A stretch of DNA of 64,000 bases from Flavobacteriales bacterium (lineage in GTDB: Bacteria > Bacteroidota > Bacteroidia > Flavobacteriales_F > PHOS-HE28), in the NCBI GenBank assembly GCA_016721825.1, contig JADKHI010000002.1, positions 620,001-684,000 on the forward strand, in the 5' to 3' direction. Of the stretch, positions 8,937 through 16,957 are shown piece by piece. Position numbers and translations under genes: made by a program. How positions within the stretch are numbered: position 1 is the first letter of the stretch; each line of letters opens with the position of its first letter. The notes beneath the pieces were generated by a model. That model saw only the letters and a program-made list of their open reading frames with translations. It had not been told where the DNA came from and did not search any database.

Positions 8937-9778
8937 TCCTTGCCGCCCTGTTCGTGGCAGCGCTCTTTGTGCTGTTCAAGTCCTTTGAGGTGCGTCGCAT
9001 CGCGTTGTTGCCGGCCATCGTCATCAACTACTTCACCGCCCTCTGCTGTGGGCTGCTCATCTCCAAGCCATGGGCCGCAGGCGACCTCACGCTGCTGTGG
9101 ACACCTTCTTTCATCCTGAGCTTTCTCTTCATTTCGGTCTTCTACCTCACGGGCATTTCCGCGCAACGCGCGGGTGTGGCACCGACCACCGTGGCGAGCA
9201 AGATGAGCCTGGTGCTCACGGTGCTGTTCTCCGTGCTCGTGTTCAAAGAGGAGCCAGGTCCGTTCGGGTGGCTGGGCATCGGACTTGCGTTGGTGGGTGT
9301 GGTACTGAGCACGTGGAGCGCCGAGGGACGCGCCCGTGGAAGTGCCTGGTCATTGCCGGTGCTTCTCTTCTTCGGAAACGCGGCGATCGATATCGGCATC
9401 AACGTCACGCAACGCACGCGCACCACCCCCCTTACCGAAGCGGTGTTCCCCACGATCGTCTTCGGTTGCGCCGGTGTGCTCGGGCTGCTGTGGTCACTTC
9501 AGCGGAAGGAGCGCGCAGCATACCGCGACCCACGGACTTGGATCGCAGGCCTCATCCTGGGCACCGTGAACTACGGCAGTCTGTACTTCGTGGTGAAGGC
9601 GCTCGCCAACAGCGGACTACCATCGAGCAGCGTGTTCCCCTTGATGAACATAGGCGTTATCCTCTTCGGTTCGGCAACGAGCATGCTGTTGTTCAAAGAG
9701 CGCTTGAAGCCCGTGCACATCGCAGGTATCGTTGTGTCGGTGGTGGCCATGGCGCTCATCATGTCCGCGCAGATATGA
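8924..9778 (+). CDS. DMT/EamA-family inner-membrane transporter
   Basis: The 284-residue integral membrane protein has about ten predicted transmembrane segments and two repeated halves, as in the drug/metabolite transporter superfamily. Typical cues are 'SKMSLVLTVLFSVLVFKEEPG' at the end of the first half and 'GVILFGSATSMLLFKERL' near the end of the second. The substrate cannot be inferred. Its ATG lies inside the end of ribD (13-bp overlap) and its stop overlaps the next start (ATGA), so ribD, this gene and the IMPACT gene are translationally coupled. Given its position beside ribD, a flavin-related substrate is possible but unsupported. Confidence 0.85.
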   Translation: MVLVILAALFVAALFVLFKSFEVRRIALLPAIVINYFTALCCGLLISKPWAAGDLTLLWTPSFILSFLFISVFYLTGISAQRAGVAPTTVASKMSLVLTVLFSVLVFKEEPGPFGWLGIGLALVGVVLSTWSAEGRARGSAWSLPVLLFFGNAAIDIGINVTQRTRTTPLTEAVFPTIVFGCAGVLGLLWSLQRKERAAYRDPRTWIAGLILGTVNYGSLYFVVKALANSGLPSSSVFPLMNIGVILFGSATSMLLFKERLKPVHIAGIVVSVVAMALIMSAQI

Positions 9779-10383
9779 GCGCGGACAGGTACCTCACCCT
9801 CGCCGGTGAGAGCGACGGGCTGTACCGGGAGAAGGCGAGCAAGTTCCTGGCCTGGGCCTTTCCGATCACGGATGAAGAAGCGTTCCGGGCGCGCATGGAA
9901 GCGATCGCACGCGAGCACCACACTTCACGGCACGTGTGCTACGCGTGGATCCTCGATGCGGATGGACAACGCTATCGCGCGAACGATGCGGGCGAACCGT
10001 CGGGGACCGCTGGAAAGCCGATGCTACGACAGCTTCAAGCGCTCTCCCTCACACATGCGGCCGTGGTGGTGGTGCGCTACTTCGGTGGCACTTTGCTCGG
10101 CAAGGCAGGGCTCGTGCATGCCTATGCGGAAGCGGCACGCGAAGCCTTGGCAAACAATACGATCATTGAACGCGTGCTGCTTCGCGAGCTTCTTCTTCAA
10201 TGCACCTATGCCCAGGTCGAGGAGGTGCGGAACGAGGTGATGAAGGTGGGTGGTGAAGTGCGCGATGCATCATATGGAGAGCCTTGCGAACTGCGCGTAG
10301 CACTTCCATTGAGCTTGATCGAACAGAGCTTCGAGAAGTGGATGCGCATGGGCATCATCGTGAAGAACGATCAGGTGAAGTAG
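9775..10383 (+). CDS. YigZ/IMPACT family protein
   Basis: The 202-residue protein belongs to the conserved YigZ/IMPACT family, whose relatives interact with translation or proline-related functions; the bacterial role is poorly defined. Supporting segments are 'SRHVCYAWIL' (about 54), 'NDAGEPSGTAGKP' (about 70-82) and 'VVVVRYFGGTLLGKAGL' (about 97-113), which form the family signature, followed by a C-terminal ferredoxin-like domain. The start is the ATG that overlaps the preceding stop by 4 bp. Its 3' end overlaps the convergent thioesterase gene by 13 bp. Confidence 0.9.
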   Translation: MSADRYLTLAGESDGLYREKASKFLAWAFPITDEEAFRARMEAIAREHHTSRHVCYAWILDADGQRYRANDAGEPSGTAGKPMLRQLQALSLTHAAVVVVRYFGGTLLGKAGLVHAYAEAAREALANNTIIERVLLRELLLQCTYAQVEEVRNEVMKVGGEVRDASYGEPCELRVALPLSLIEQSFEKWMRMGIIVKNDQVK

Positions 10384-10778
10384 GGCGCCAGCGCATCCAT
10401 CAATTCTTGCATCGCCATGCGCGGACGTCCCGTGGCACGATCCACGAACACCAGTGTGGTCGAGGCTTCCGTGAGCAATGTGCCATTCGCATCCAGAACC
10501 TGATAGTCGAAGATGATGCGCACACCGGGCATGGTTCGGATGGTGGTGCGGATGGTGAGCGCATCGTCATAACGCGCAGGCTTGTGGTACTTCACTTGCA
10601 TGTCGTGCACCGGCAACATCACGCCTTGCTCCTCGATCGCGCGGTACGGAAACCCCAAGCTGCGCAAGGCCTCCACGCGACCCACTTCGAAGTAGAGCGG
10701 ATACGTTCCGTAGTACACGTATCCCATCTGATCGGTCTCGCCATAGCGCACTCGCAGGGTGGTGTCGTGGGTGAACAT
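10371..10778 (-). CDS. Hotdog-fold acyl-CoA thioesterase (YbgC-like)
   Basis: The 135-residue hotdog-fold protein matches the 4-hydroxybenzoyl-CoA thioesterase / YbgC group, which hydrolyses acyl-CoA thioesters. The active-site region is 'RYGETDQMGYVYYGTYPLYFE' (starting about residue 10), where the usual catalytic Asp is in 'ETDQMG'. Later strands 'VKYHKPARYDD' and 'TTLVFVD' fit. The substrate is unknown. A TACCTTTC box (10786-10793, minus strand, one mismatch to the -7 consensus) ends 7 nt before the ATG. The gene is convergent with the IMPACT gene and divergent from dnaA. Confidence 0.9.
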   Translation of the reverse strand: MFTHDTTLRVRYGETDQMGYVYYGTYPLYFEVGRVEALRSLGFPYRAIEEQGVMLPVHDMQVKYHKPARYDDALTIRTTIRTMPGVRIIFDYQVLDANGTLLTEASTTLVFVDRATGRPRMAMQELMDALAPYFT

Positions 10779-11198
10779 GATGCCGGAAAGGTAGGCCGGG
10801 CAAGGGTTGCAGGATCTTTTGCGCCGATGGCGTGGGAGGACGTAACTTCACGGCATGGCGTATCGGCATTGTATCGGAACGTCAGCCACCGGATGCCCCA
10901 CGACTTTTACACAGCGCACAACGGATCGCACATCAGAAGGTGTGCGCCACAGGTCGCGACCACGGCGGCGAGGACCACGCACACGTGCTGGACACCGCGC
11001 GGGGCAAGGGTTTCAGCGCATCGCACCCTATGTTACGGCGATGCGAAAAAATTCTTTCCCGTCAAGTGGTTCACAACTTTTTTTTTCACTTCCTCTGGTC
11101 CATATTTGCGACCCTTATTCGCTGAAGCCCTTGTGCGACAACGGATACAAGGGGAACCCACCGACCACCGAACCCACTAACGATCCCCCATCTTGCCC
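10779..11198. other. dnaA upstream non-coding region, possible origin
   Basis: This 420-bp stretch has no convincing gene; the open frames across it (for example plus 10855-11202) have a composition unlike real proteins. It contains one sequence (TTTTACACA, 10905-10913) one base from the DnaA-box consensus TTATNCACA, and an AT-rich stretch at 11044-11089 with long A and T runs that could serve as an unwinding element. The location directly before dnaA makes it a candidate replication origin, but one imperfect box is weak evidence and many Bacteroidota origins are not next to dnaA. Confidence 0.3.
11101..11108 (+). promoter_or_regulatory. Possible dnaA -7 promoter element
   Basis: CATATTTG differs by one base from the Bacteroidota -7 consensus TAnnTTTG and lies 90 nt before the dnaA ATG, just after a T-run. 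If used, it would give dnaA an untranslated leader of about 80 nt, longer than for other genes here. No convincing -33 element is seen. Confidence 0.35.
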
Positions 11199-12629
11199 AT
11201 GAAGAAAGACCACGAGAAGATCTGGGAACGGTGCCTGGAGGTGATCAAGGACAACGTGAGCCCGCAGAGTTTCAAGACCTGGTTCGAACCGATCCGGGCG
11301 ATGAAGCTGGCGGACAATGTCATGACCATCCAGGTGCCTTCGCAGTTCTTCTACGAATGGCTGGAGGAACATTACATCGGACTGCTCAAGAAGATCATCA
11401 AGAAGGAACTGGGAACGGAAGGACGTTTGGAATACTCCATCGTGATGGAGAACGGATTCCAGAACTCGAACCCATACACCGTCAAGGTGCCGACGAGCAA
11501 TGCACGCGAGGTGAAGAACCCTGCGGTAAGCCTGCCGATCGATGTGGCCAACAGCCCGATCAAGAACCCGTTCATCATTCCCGGTCTTCGTAAGATCAAG
11601 GTCGAGTCGCACCTCAACCCGAACTACTCGTTCGACAATTTCATCGAGGGCGACTGCAACCGTCTTGCCCGGAGCGCTGGTTTCGCTGTGGCCCAAAAGC
11701 CCGGTGGCACCGCCTTCAATCCGCTGCTGATCTATGGCGGCGTTGGTCTGGGCAAAACGCACTTGGCGCACGCCATCGGCATCGAGATCAAGAAGAACCA
11801 TCCGGACAAGACGATCCTCTACGTACCTGCTGAGAAGTTCACGCAGCAGTTCATCGAAGCGGTGAAGAACAACACCGTGGGCGACTTCAGCCAGTTCTAT
11901 CAGATGATGGACGTGCTGATGATCGACGATGTTCAATTCCTTGCTGGTAAGGAGAAAACACAGGATGTGTTCTTCCACATCTTCAATCACCTTCACCAGA
12001 CCGGAAAGCAGATCGTGATCACAAGCGACAAGGCACCGGTGGAGATGCAGGGCATGGAGCAACGCTTGCTGAGCCGCTTCAAGTGGGGCTTGAGCGCCGA
12101 CCTGCAAACCCCTGGTCTCGAAACGCGTATCGCCATCCTCGAGAAGAAGATGTACGCCGAGGGCATCGAACTGCCCAAGGAAGTGGTGGAGTACCTCGCA
12201 TACAGCATCACCACGAACATCCGCGAACTGGAAGGTGCTATGATCAGCCTGATCGCCCAGAGCTCGCTGAACAAACGTGCAGTGACCCTGGACCTGGCGA
12301 AGCAGATGATCGACAAGTTCGTAAAGAACACCGCCCGCGAGGTGTCGATCGACTACATTCAGAAAGTGGTGTGCGATTACTTCGACCTGCCGATCGAACT
12401 GTTGAAGAGCAAGACGCGCAAGCGCGAAGTGGTTCAGGCCCGTCAGATCGCGATGTACTTCGCGAAGAAGATGACCAAGAGCTCACTGGCCAGCATCGGA
12501 GCGCATTGCGGCGGCAAGGACCACGCTACCGTGTTGCATGCCTGCCGCACCGTGAACAACCTGCAGGAGACCGACAAGCAGTTCCGCGGTTACCTGGAGG
12601 ACCTTGAGAAGAAGCTCAGCATTCATTGA
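11199..12629 (+). CDS. dnaA: Chromosomal replication initiator DnaA
   Basis: DnaA binds origin DNA and opens it in its ATP form. The 476-residue protein has the full four-domain layout. Domain I is about 1-85 ('WERCLEVIKDNVSPQSFKTW'), followed by a short linker and the AAA+ domain with Walker A 'GGVGLGKTH' (about 180-188) and Walker B 'MIDDVQF' (about 240-246). The C-terminal helix-turn-helix domain ends with the DnaA-box recognition signature 'GGKDHATVLHA' (about 437-447). The ATG at 11199 is preferred over the in-frame TTG 6 nt upstream. It is monocistronic, with a good terminator directly downstream. Confidence 0.97.
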   Translation: MKKDHEKIWERCLEVIKDNVSPQSFKTWFEPIRAMKLADNVMTIQVPSQFFYEWLEEHYIGLLKKIIKKELGTEGRLEYSIVMENGFQNSNPYTVKVPTSNAREVKNPAVSLPIDVANSPIKNPFIIPGLRKIKVESHLNPNYSFDNFIEGDCNRLARSAGFAVAQKPGGTAFNPLLIYGGVGLGKTHLAHAIGIEIKKNHPDKTILYVPAEKFTQQFIEAVKNNTVGDFSQFYQMMDVLMIDDVQFLAGKEKTQDVFFHIFNHLHQTGKQIVITSDKAPVEMQGMEQRLLSRFKWGLSADLQTPGLETRIAILEKKMYAEGIELPKEVVEYLAYSITTNIRELEGAMISLIAQSSLNKRAVTLDLAKQMIDKFVKNTAREVSIDYIQKVVCDYFDLPIELLKSKTRKREVVQARQIAMYFAKKMTKSSLASIGAHCGGKDHATVLHACRTVNNLQETDKQFRGYLEDLEKKLSIH

Positions 12630-12649
12630 CCCCACCCACGATCATTCGG

Positions 12650-12681
12650 AAGGACCGCCCATCAGCGGTCCTTCTTCTTTT
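12650..12681 (+). terminator. Intrinsic terminator after dnaA
   Basis: A perfect 9-bp stem (12650-12658 with 12665-12673), a 6-nt loop and a downstream pyrimidine/T-rich run (CTTCTTTT) lie 20 bp after the dnaA stop. This is a textbook intrinsic terminator shape. Confidence 0.8.
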
Positions 12682-12722
12682 CACACCTTCGCGCCGCTGG
12701 CACCCACACCAGCCCCGAACCG

Positions 12723-13187
12723 ATGAAGATCCTCATGGTCTGCTTGGGCAACATCTGCCGAAGTCCGATGGCTGAAGGCATCCTGCGACGCCGCGCTCAG
12801 CAGGCCGGGCTCATGATCACCACTGATTCGGCCGGAACCAGTTCGAACCATGTGGGCCAAGCACCTGACCACAGAGCCACGCAGACCATGCGCGCCTATG
12901 GCATCGACATCACCGATCTGCGCGCGAGGCAGTTCACCGCATCGGACCTCGATCACTTCGATCGGATCTTCGCCATGGACAGCAGCAACTTGGAGGACAT
13001 CCGGGAACTGGCCGTGAACGATCCGCAGATCAAGAAGGTGAGCTTGTTGATGGACCTCGTTCCGAGCGGACCCGCGCGCAACGTTCCGGATCCTTACTAC
13101 GGTGGTCAGGAAGGCTTCGACCAGGTGTTCCGCATGCTCGACCAGGCGTGTACCGTGCTGGTGGAACAACTCCGCGACCGTGGCTGA
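12723..13187 (+). CDS. Low-molecular-weight protein tyrosine phosphatase
   Basis: The 154-residue protein is a low-molecular-weight phosphotyrosine phosphatase. The P-loop 'CLGNICRS' (residues 7-14; nucleophile Cys7, Arg13) is at the N-terminus, and the general-acid loop 'VPDPYYGG' is at about 120-127. Such enzymes act on phosphotyrosine proteins or sometimes arginine phosphate; the target here is unknown. The next gene starts inside its 3' end (8-bp overlap), implying coupling. The ATG immediately precedes the first beta strand of the fold. Confidence 0.93.
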   Translation: MKILMVCLGNICRSPMAEGILRRRAQQAGLMITTDSAGTSSNHVGQAPDHRATQTMRAYGIDITDLRARQFTASDLDHFDRIFAMDSSNLEDIRELAVNDPQIKKVSLLMDLVPSGPARNVPDPYYGGQEGFDQVFRMLDQACTVLVEQLRDRG

Positions 13188-13890
13188 AGGTTCGCTCTAC
13201 TTGATGCCCGTGTGGCTGGGTGATGCGGGCGGACCGGAGCAGCTTGCACCGGAGAACATCGCCATTGCACTGAGCACCAGCTTGTACTTCGCGGAGCATG
13301 AGAAGACAGCGAGGCACATGTTGCGCCGCATGTCACCCACGATCGATCTGCCGTCGTTGGAGATCCATCGCATGGACAAGGACACGGATGAACAGGACGT
13401 TCAGCGCTACATGAGCTTGCTGCGTACACGCGATGGAGTGATGCTCAGCGAAGCCGGCATGCCGGCCATTGCGGACCCCGGTGCTCGCTTGGTGGCCGCC
13501 GCGCATCGGGCAGGCCTTCGTGTGGTGCCCTTGTCAGGACCATCTTCCCTGCTGCTCGCATTGGCCGCATCAGGCTTGAACGGACAGCACTTCACATTCC
13601 ATGGCTACCTGCCGGTGAAACCGGATGAGCGCAAACAGGCGATCAAGCGACTCGAGCACGAAGCACAACGCACGGGCGCTGCACAGCTCTTCATTGAAAC
13701 ACCCTACCGCAACGATGCGATGCTGGCGGAACTGCTGCGCACCTGCCAGGACCGTACCCTGCTCTGCATCGCCATGGACCTGATGCAACCCACCGCCTTC
13801 GTGCGCACACGTACCGCGCATGAATGGCGACAGATGCACACGGAGCTTGGCAAGCATCCGGCGGTGTTCATCCTCGGAGCGCGACCTTAG
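13180..13890 (+). CDS. RsmI-like tetrapyrrole-methylase-fold SAM methyltransferase
   Basis: The 236-residue protein has the tetrapyrrole-methylase fold found in RsmI, which 2'-O-methylates 16S rRNA C1402. Diagnostic parts are 'MLSEAGMPAIADPGARLV' (about 87-104), 'VVPLSGPSSLLLALAASGL' (about 113-131) and 'FHGYLPVKPDERK' (about 139-151). It lacks the longer C-terminus of classical RsmI, so it may be the shorter Bacteroidota paralogue rather than RsmI itself. I chose the GTG at 13180 because the family N-terminus 'GSLYLMPVWLG' begins right after it; ATG 13204 would cut that strand. Its end overlaps the convergent FKBP gene by 4 bp. Confidence 0.82.
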   Translation: MAEGSLYLMPVWLGDAGGPEQLAPENIAIALSTSLYFAEHEKTARHMLRRMSPTIDLPSLEIHRMDKDTDEQDVQRYMSLLRTRDGVMLSEAGMPAIADPGARLVAAAHRAGLRVVPLSGPSSLLLALAASGLNGQHFTFHGYLPVKPDERKQAIKRLEHEAQRTGAAQLFIETPYRNDAMLAELLRTCQDRTLLCIAMDLMQPTAFVRTRTAHEWRQMHTELGKHPAVFILGARP

Positions 13891-14762
13891 GGTAGTTCGG
13901 GAGCAGCGCGCTCCAATACCTCCAGCTCATACACCACGGTGGTGAACGGTGGAACGATACCCGCAGCGGAACCATCCGCGCCAAAGGCATACTGCGACGG
14001 AATGATGAAGGTGGCCTTGCCACCCTGCCCGAGTTTCCTCAACCCGATCTCCAAGCCACGGATCACTTGTCCGGGATCACCCAAGCGGAAACTCAGCGGT
14101 GTGCCACCCTTGTACGTGTCGTCGAATCGTTCGCCATTGAGCGCGTGCGCTACATACCCGATGGTGATCAGATCTCCGGTGCGCAACAGAGGCTCGGCGC
14201 CTTTCAGATGTTCGACCACGTAGATCCCTTGGAAGGCAGTGGTGCGTTCGTCGATGCCCTTCGTGTGCAGGTAGCGCCCTAGTTCGGCCTGCTCCTCCAA
14301 CTCACGGTCCTCTCGCCATGCATTGTAAGCGGCGGCTTCCTCATGCATCTGCATCGAGGTCTTCAATTCCTTCACGGCCAGGTCCACGCGCACCATGCCA
14401 GTGTCCACGGGCACTTTCGTACAACCCAAGCGCTCCCACGGCACCTTAGCGGCGGGCAACCACATGCTCAGGCTATCGCCCTGATGCGAACGTTTCAACG
14501 CCGGGGACATCTCCGTTCCTAGGAGCGGCCATGCCTCGCTGATCAGTTCACTGCTATACAGGGAACCGAGCGGAGCGTTCCCTGCGGAAGCACGGATCAC
14601 CAATGCCACATGATCGCTATCGTTCATCACACGATCCCCCTCGCCCAAGGTGATGAGCCTGAAATACAGATCTCCACCGAGCGACTTGTACCCGGGATAG
14701 GGCGAACGCGAACAGGCGGTCCACAGGACAATGATGGGCACCAGCGCCCACAGCTTCCTCAT
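13887..14762 (-). CDS. FKBP-type peptidyl-prolyl isomerase lipoprotein
   Basis: The 291-residue lipoprotein has a signal sequence with lipobox 'LWTAC' (Cys at about 17). The N-terminal half (20-180) is a degenerate domain of its own with a helical linker. The C-terminal FKBP domain (about 190-285) has 'VAHALNGERFDDTYKGGTPLSFRLG' as family-type strands, then 'VIRGLEIGLRKLGQGG' and 'IPSQYAFG'. The final strand is 'TTVVYELEVLE'. It should catalyse prolyl isomerisation or act as a chaperone in the periplasm. It overlaps the GldI-like gene by 4 bp, so it is the third gene of the operon nrnA/GldI-like/FKBP. Confidence 0.85.
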   Translation of the reverse strand: MRKLWALVPIIVLWTACSRSPYPGYKSLGGDLYFRLITLGEGDRVMNDSDHVALVIRASAGNAPLGSLYSSELISEAWPLLGTEMSPALKRSHQGDSLSMWLPAAKVPWERLGCTKVPVDTGMVRVDLAVKELKTSMQMHEEAAAYNAWREDRELEEQAELGRYLHTKGIDERTTAFQGIYVVEHLKGAEPLLRTGDLITIGYVAHALNGERFDDTYKGGTPLSFRLGDPGQVIRGLEIGLRKLGQGGKATFIIPSQYAFGADGSAAGIVPPFTTVVYELEVLERAAPELP

Positions 14763-15277
14763 TTCCGGGGCGAGGTCAGTTTCTCAAGGCCGATGTGATA
14801 CACCACCGTGCTACGCATGGGCACCTTCGACAGATCACCAGCAAGTCCATGTGCCCGATGGCTCGGGATCACGACGATAGCACTGTCCCCTGCGGACATG
14901 GACTGAACGGCCTCATGAAGCCCGCTCTCCACCTCATCATGCTCCACGCGGAACGATTCAGGTGCACCGGGTGGTGTGAAGTAGCAGGTGTCCCCGTTCA
15001 ACAACGTGAGCAGGTAGTTGACGCGGGCCAGTTGTTCCGGTCGTGCAGGTTCACCCGGGACATCACGGACCATGCGCCACCGCACACCGGTGCCGGTCTT
15101 GGTGAACGCTACTTGCTGGCGCGTTACCCACAGATCGATGTCGCGGGACTCCCGTTCCAACCACCGCTTGTTCTCATCGATGAGCGACTCCTGTCGCTGC
15201 GGAACAGCAGGTGCTGGAGGCACGCGCCCATTCTCACAGGCAACCACCAACAAGGGTGCGAACAACAGGAACTTCAT
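14759..15277 (-). CDS. GldI-like FKBP-type lipoprotein
   Basis: The 172-residue lipoprotein (lipobox 'LVVAC', Cys about 14) has a short helical N-terminal region and a C-terminal FKBP-like domain (about 80-168: 'DEVESGLHEAVQSMSAGD', 'IPSHRAHG', 'STVVYHIGLEKL'). Size, lipidation and domain order match GldI, an FKBP-type lipoprotein needed for gliding and T9SS function in Flavobacteria. A role in folding exported T9SS parts is inferred from that family. Start and stop overlap both neighbours by 4 bp (after nrnA, before the larger FKBP lipoprotein), a tightly coupled operon. Confidence 0.75.
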   Translation of the reverse strand: MKFLLFAPLLVVACENGRVPPAPAVPQRQESLIDENKRWLERESRDIDLWVTRQQVAFTKTGTGVRWRMVRDVPGEPARPEQLARVNYLLTLLNGDTCYFTPPGAPESFRVEHDEVESGLHEAVQSMSAGDSAIVVIPSHRAHGLAGDLSKVPMRSTVVYHIGLEKLTSPRK

Positions 15278-16302
15278 ACCGGATGGGAAGCGATGAACGC
15301 AGGCAGCTCGGCCAGGAAGAGGTCCACGGCGGCATCCAACGAGATACGGGTAGCACCACCGGCCGCATTATTGTGCCCGCCGCCTTCGAAGTGTGCGGAC
15401 AGGAAACGGTTCACCGGCAGCTTGCCCTTGGACCGAAGGCTCACCTTCACCATGTCACCACGCTCTACGAAGAAGGCGGCCAATCGGATGCCACGGATCG
15501 AAAGGCCATAGTTGACCAAGCCCTCGGTATCTCCTGGCTTGAAGTTGTGGCGGGCGAGGTCCTCCTTGCTCAATGTGATCAAGGCGGTACCCAGCTCAGG
15601 CATCACGCGCAACCGCTCGCTCAAGGCGAATCCGATAAGGCGAAGCCGGTCCTCCGTGTTGTCATCCAGCACCGAACTGACAATATGGTCGGGCACGGCG
15701 CCCAGTTCCATCAGCCGGGCGGCCACTCGAAGCGTGTGCGGGACGGTACTGCTGAAGCGGAACGAACCCGTATCGGTCATGATCCCGGTATAGAGGCAGG
15801 TGGCTGCGTCCGCAGTGATCAGCGCATCGTGGCCCAAGGCGTTCACGATGTCGTACACCATCTGGCAGGTGCTGCAAGCGCTCACATCACTGAATGTGAT
15901 CGCGGCAAAGTCATCCGGATCCTGGTGGTGGTCGATCAGCACGCGGAAAGGCGCGGCGCGCAGGCTCTCTTCCAAGCCAGAGACCCGATCCGGGCGATTG
16001 AAGTCGAGGCAGAACAGGACCTCGCATTCGGACATGGCCTTATTGCCGGCGGGCGCATCCTTGTCGAGCGACAGGGCGGTATCCGCTCCTGGCATCCAAT
16101 GCAGGAAGGAAGGCGGCGTGTTCGGGAGCACCACCTGCACCTCATGTCCCAGCTGCTTCAACACCAGCGCCAGACCAAGGGTACTGCCCATGGCATCACC
16201 ATCGGGATTGTAGTGCGCGGTAATGGCGATGCGGCGCGGTCGGGCGAGCGCTTCGCGGAGCGCTGCGATCTGTTCGGGCGGAGCTGAAGACGTGTAATGC
16301 AT
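15274..16302 (-). CDS. nrnA: DHH phosphoesterase NrnA (oligoribonuclease/pAp phosphatase)
   Basis: This 342-residue DHH/DHHA1 protein probably degrades oligoribonucleotides and dephosphorylates pAp. Motifs: 'HYNPDGDAMGS' (about 29-39), 'CLDFNR' (about 100), 'DHHQ' (about 126-129) and the DHHA1 'GGGHNNAAGG' (about 309-318). I start at ATG 16302 (MHYTSSAPPEQ), because the longer frame to 16332 runs over a -7 promoter box. It is the first gene of an operon with the GldI-like and FKBP lipoproteins. Confidence 0.9.
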   Translation of the reverse strand: MHYTSSAPPEQIAALREALARPRRIAITAHYNPDGDAMGSTLGLALVLKQLGHEVQVVLPNTPPSFLHWMPGADTALSLDKDAPAGNKAMSECEVLFCLDFNRPDRVSGLEESLRAAPFRVLIDHHQDPDDFAAITFSDVSACSTCQMVYDIVNALGHDALITADAATCLYTGIMTDTGSFRFSSTVPHTLRVAARLMELGAVPDHIVSSVLDDNTEDRLRLIGFALSERLRVMPELGTALITLSKEDLARHNFKPGDTEGLVNYGLSIRGIRLAAFFVERGDMVKVSLRSKGKLPVNRFLSAHFEGGGHNNAAGGATRISLDAAVDLFLAELPAFIASHPV

Positions 16303-16313
16303 GAGGGCGGCCC

Positions 16314-16321
16314 CAAAGGTA
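16314..16321 (-). promoter_or_regulatory. -7 promoter element for nrnA operon
   Basis: On the minus strand this reads TACCTTTG, an exact TAnnTTTG match, ending 11 nt before the nrnA ATG at 16302. This would give a very short leader and also argues against the longer 16332 start. Confidence 0.6.
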
Positions 16322-16351
16322 GCCGCCCTCATGGAGTGCGATCCGGAAGGA

Positions 16352-16957
16352 TCAGAAGCCGATGTTCGGCGAAGGCATGTGCTCGATCAGGATGCCTACG
16401 CAACCGATGTCCAAGCCTTTCTTATTGCCGTCCGTGGCCCCTGCGGCCATCACCTCGATGATGAGGCGCTTGCTGCTGGTGGCGCTGAACTCGATCTCGT
16501 TGGCCATATCGTGCTCGGAGTTGTCCCAGAGCACCTTGCGAACGTCCTCGTACACGGTCTTCTTCTCTGTACGCGTCACATCCTTCTCCTGACCGGTAGG
16601 CTCGTCGTTGGCGTCCATCACGGCCTGCTTCTCGGTCACCTTCTCCTCCACGTTCTTCGCTTCGCGCACTTTCTCGACCAAGCGGATCGAGAGGTTATCG
16701 CCGAGCACCTTGGTGTCGTGGCACAAGGAGATGCGGTAGTCCTGCCCCTTGTACACGATGATGTTCAGCTCGGTGGGTGTGCCGATCTGTACGCTGGCGC
16801 TCTTGCTCTGTCCGTTGATGGAGAAGCGTGTATCGCTGGAGCGGTCACAGTTGAACTTGTGGTAGTCAGTGCATTCGCTCTGGGCGTGTGCGACCACGGA
16901 CAAGGCCAAGGTCACCACGGCCAGGCCTCCACGGAAGTGTTTCAATTGGCTCATCAC
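16352..16957 (-). CDS. Secreted hypothetical protein
   Basis: The 201-residue protein has a Sec signal peptide (cleavage near 'VAHAQS', about residue 26). The mature part has paired cysteines ('SECTDYHKFNCDRSS'), beta-type segments and a charged central stretch (about 105-140) rich in Lys and Glu that may be an exposed coil. I do not recognise the family. It overlaps the upstream lipoprotein gene by 4 bp (ATGA), so the two are a coupled pair probably acting together in the periplasm or outer surface. There is no T9SS tail. Confidence 0.65.
   Translation of the reverse strand: MMSQLKHFRGGLAVVTLALSVVAHAQSECTDYHKFNCDRSSDTRFSINGQSKSASVQIGTPTELNIIVYKGQDYRISLCHDTKVLGDNLSIRLVEKVREAKNVEEKVTEKQAVMDANDEPTGQEKDVTRTEKKTVYEDVRKVLWDNSEHDMANEIEFSATSSKRLIIEVMAAGATDGNKKGLDIGCVGILIEHMPSPNIGF

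Noticed and set aside
10855..11202. Possible 115-aa gene upstream of dnaA
   Set aside because: Arg/Thr/Pro-rich product without domains, crossing A and T runs; better explained as leader or origin DNA.
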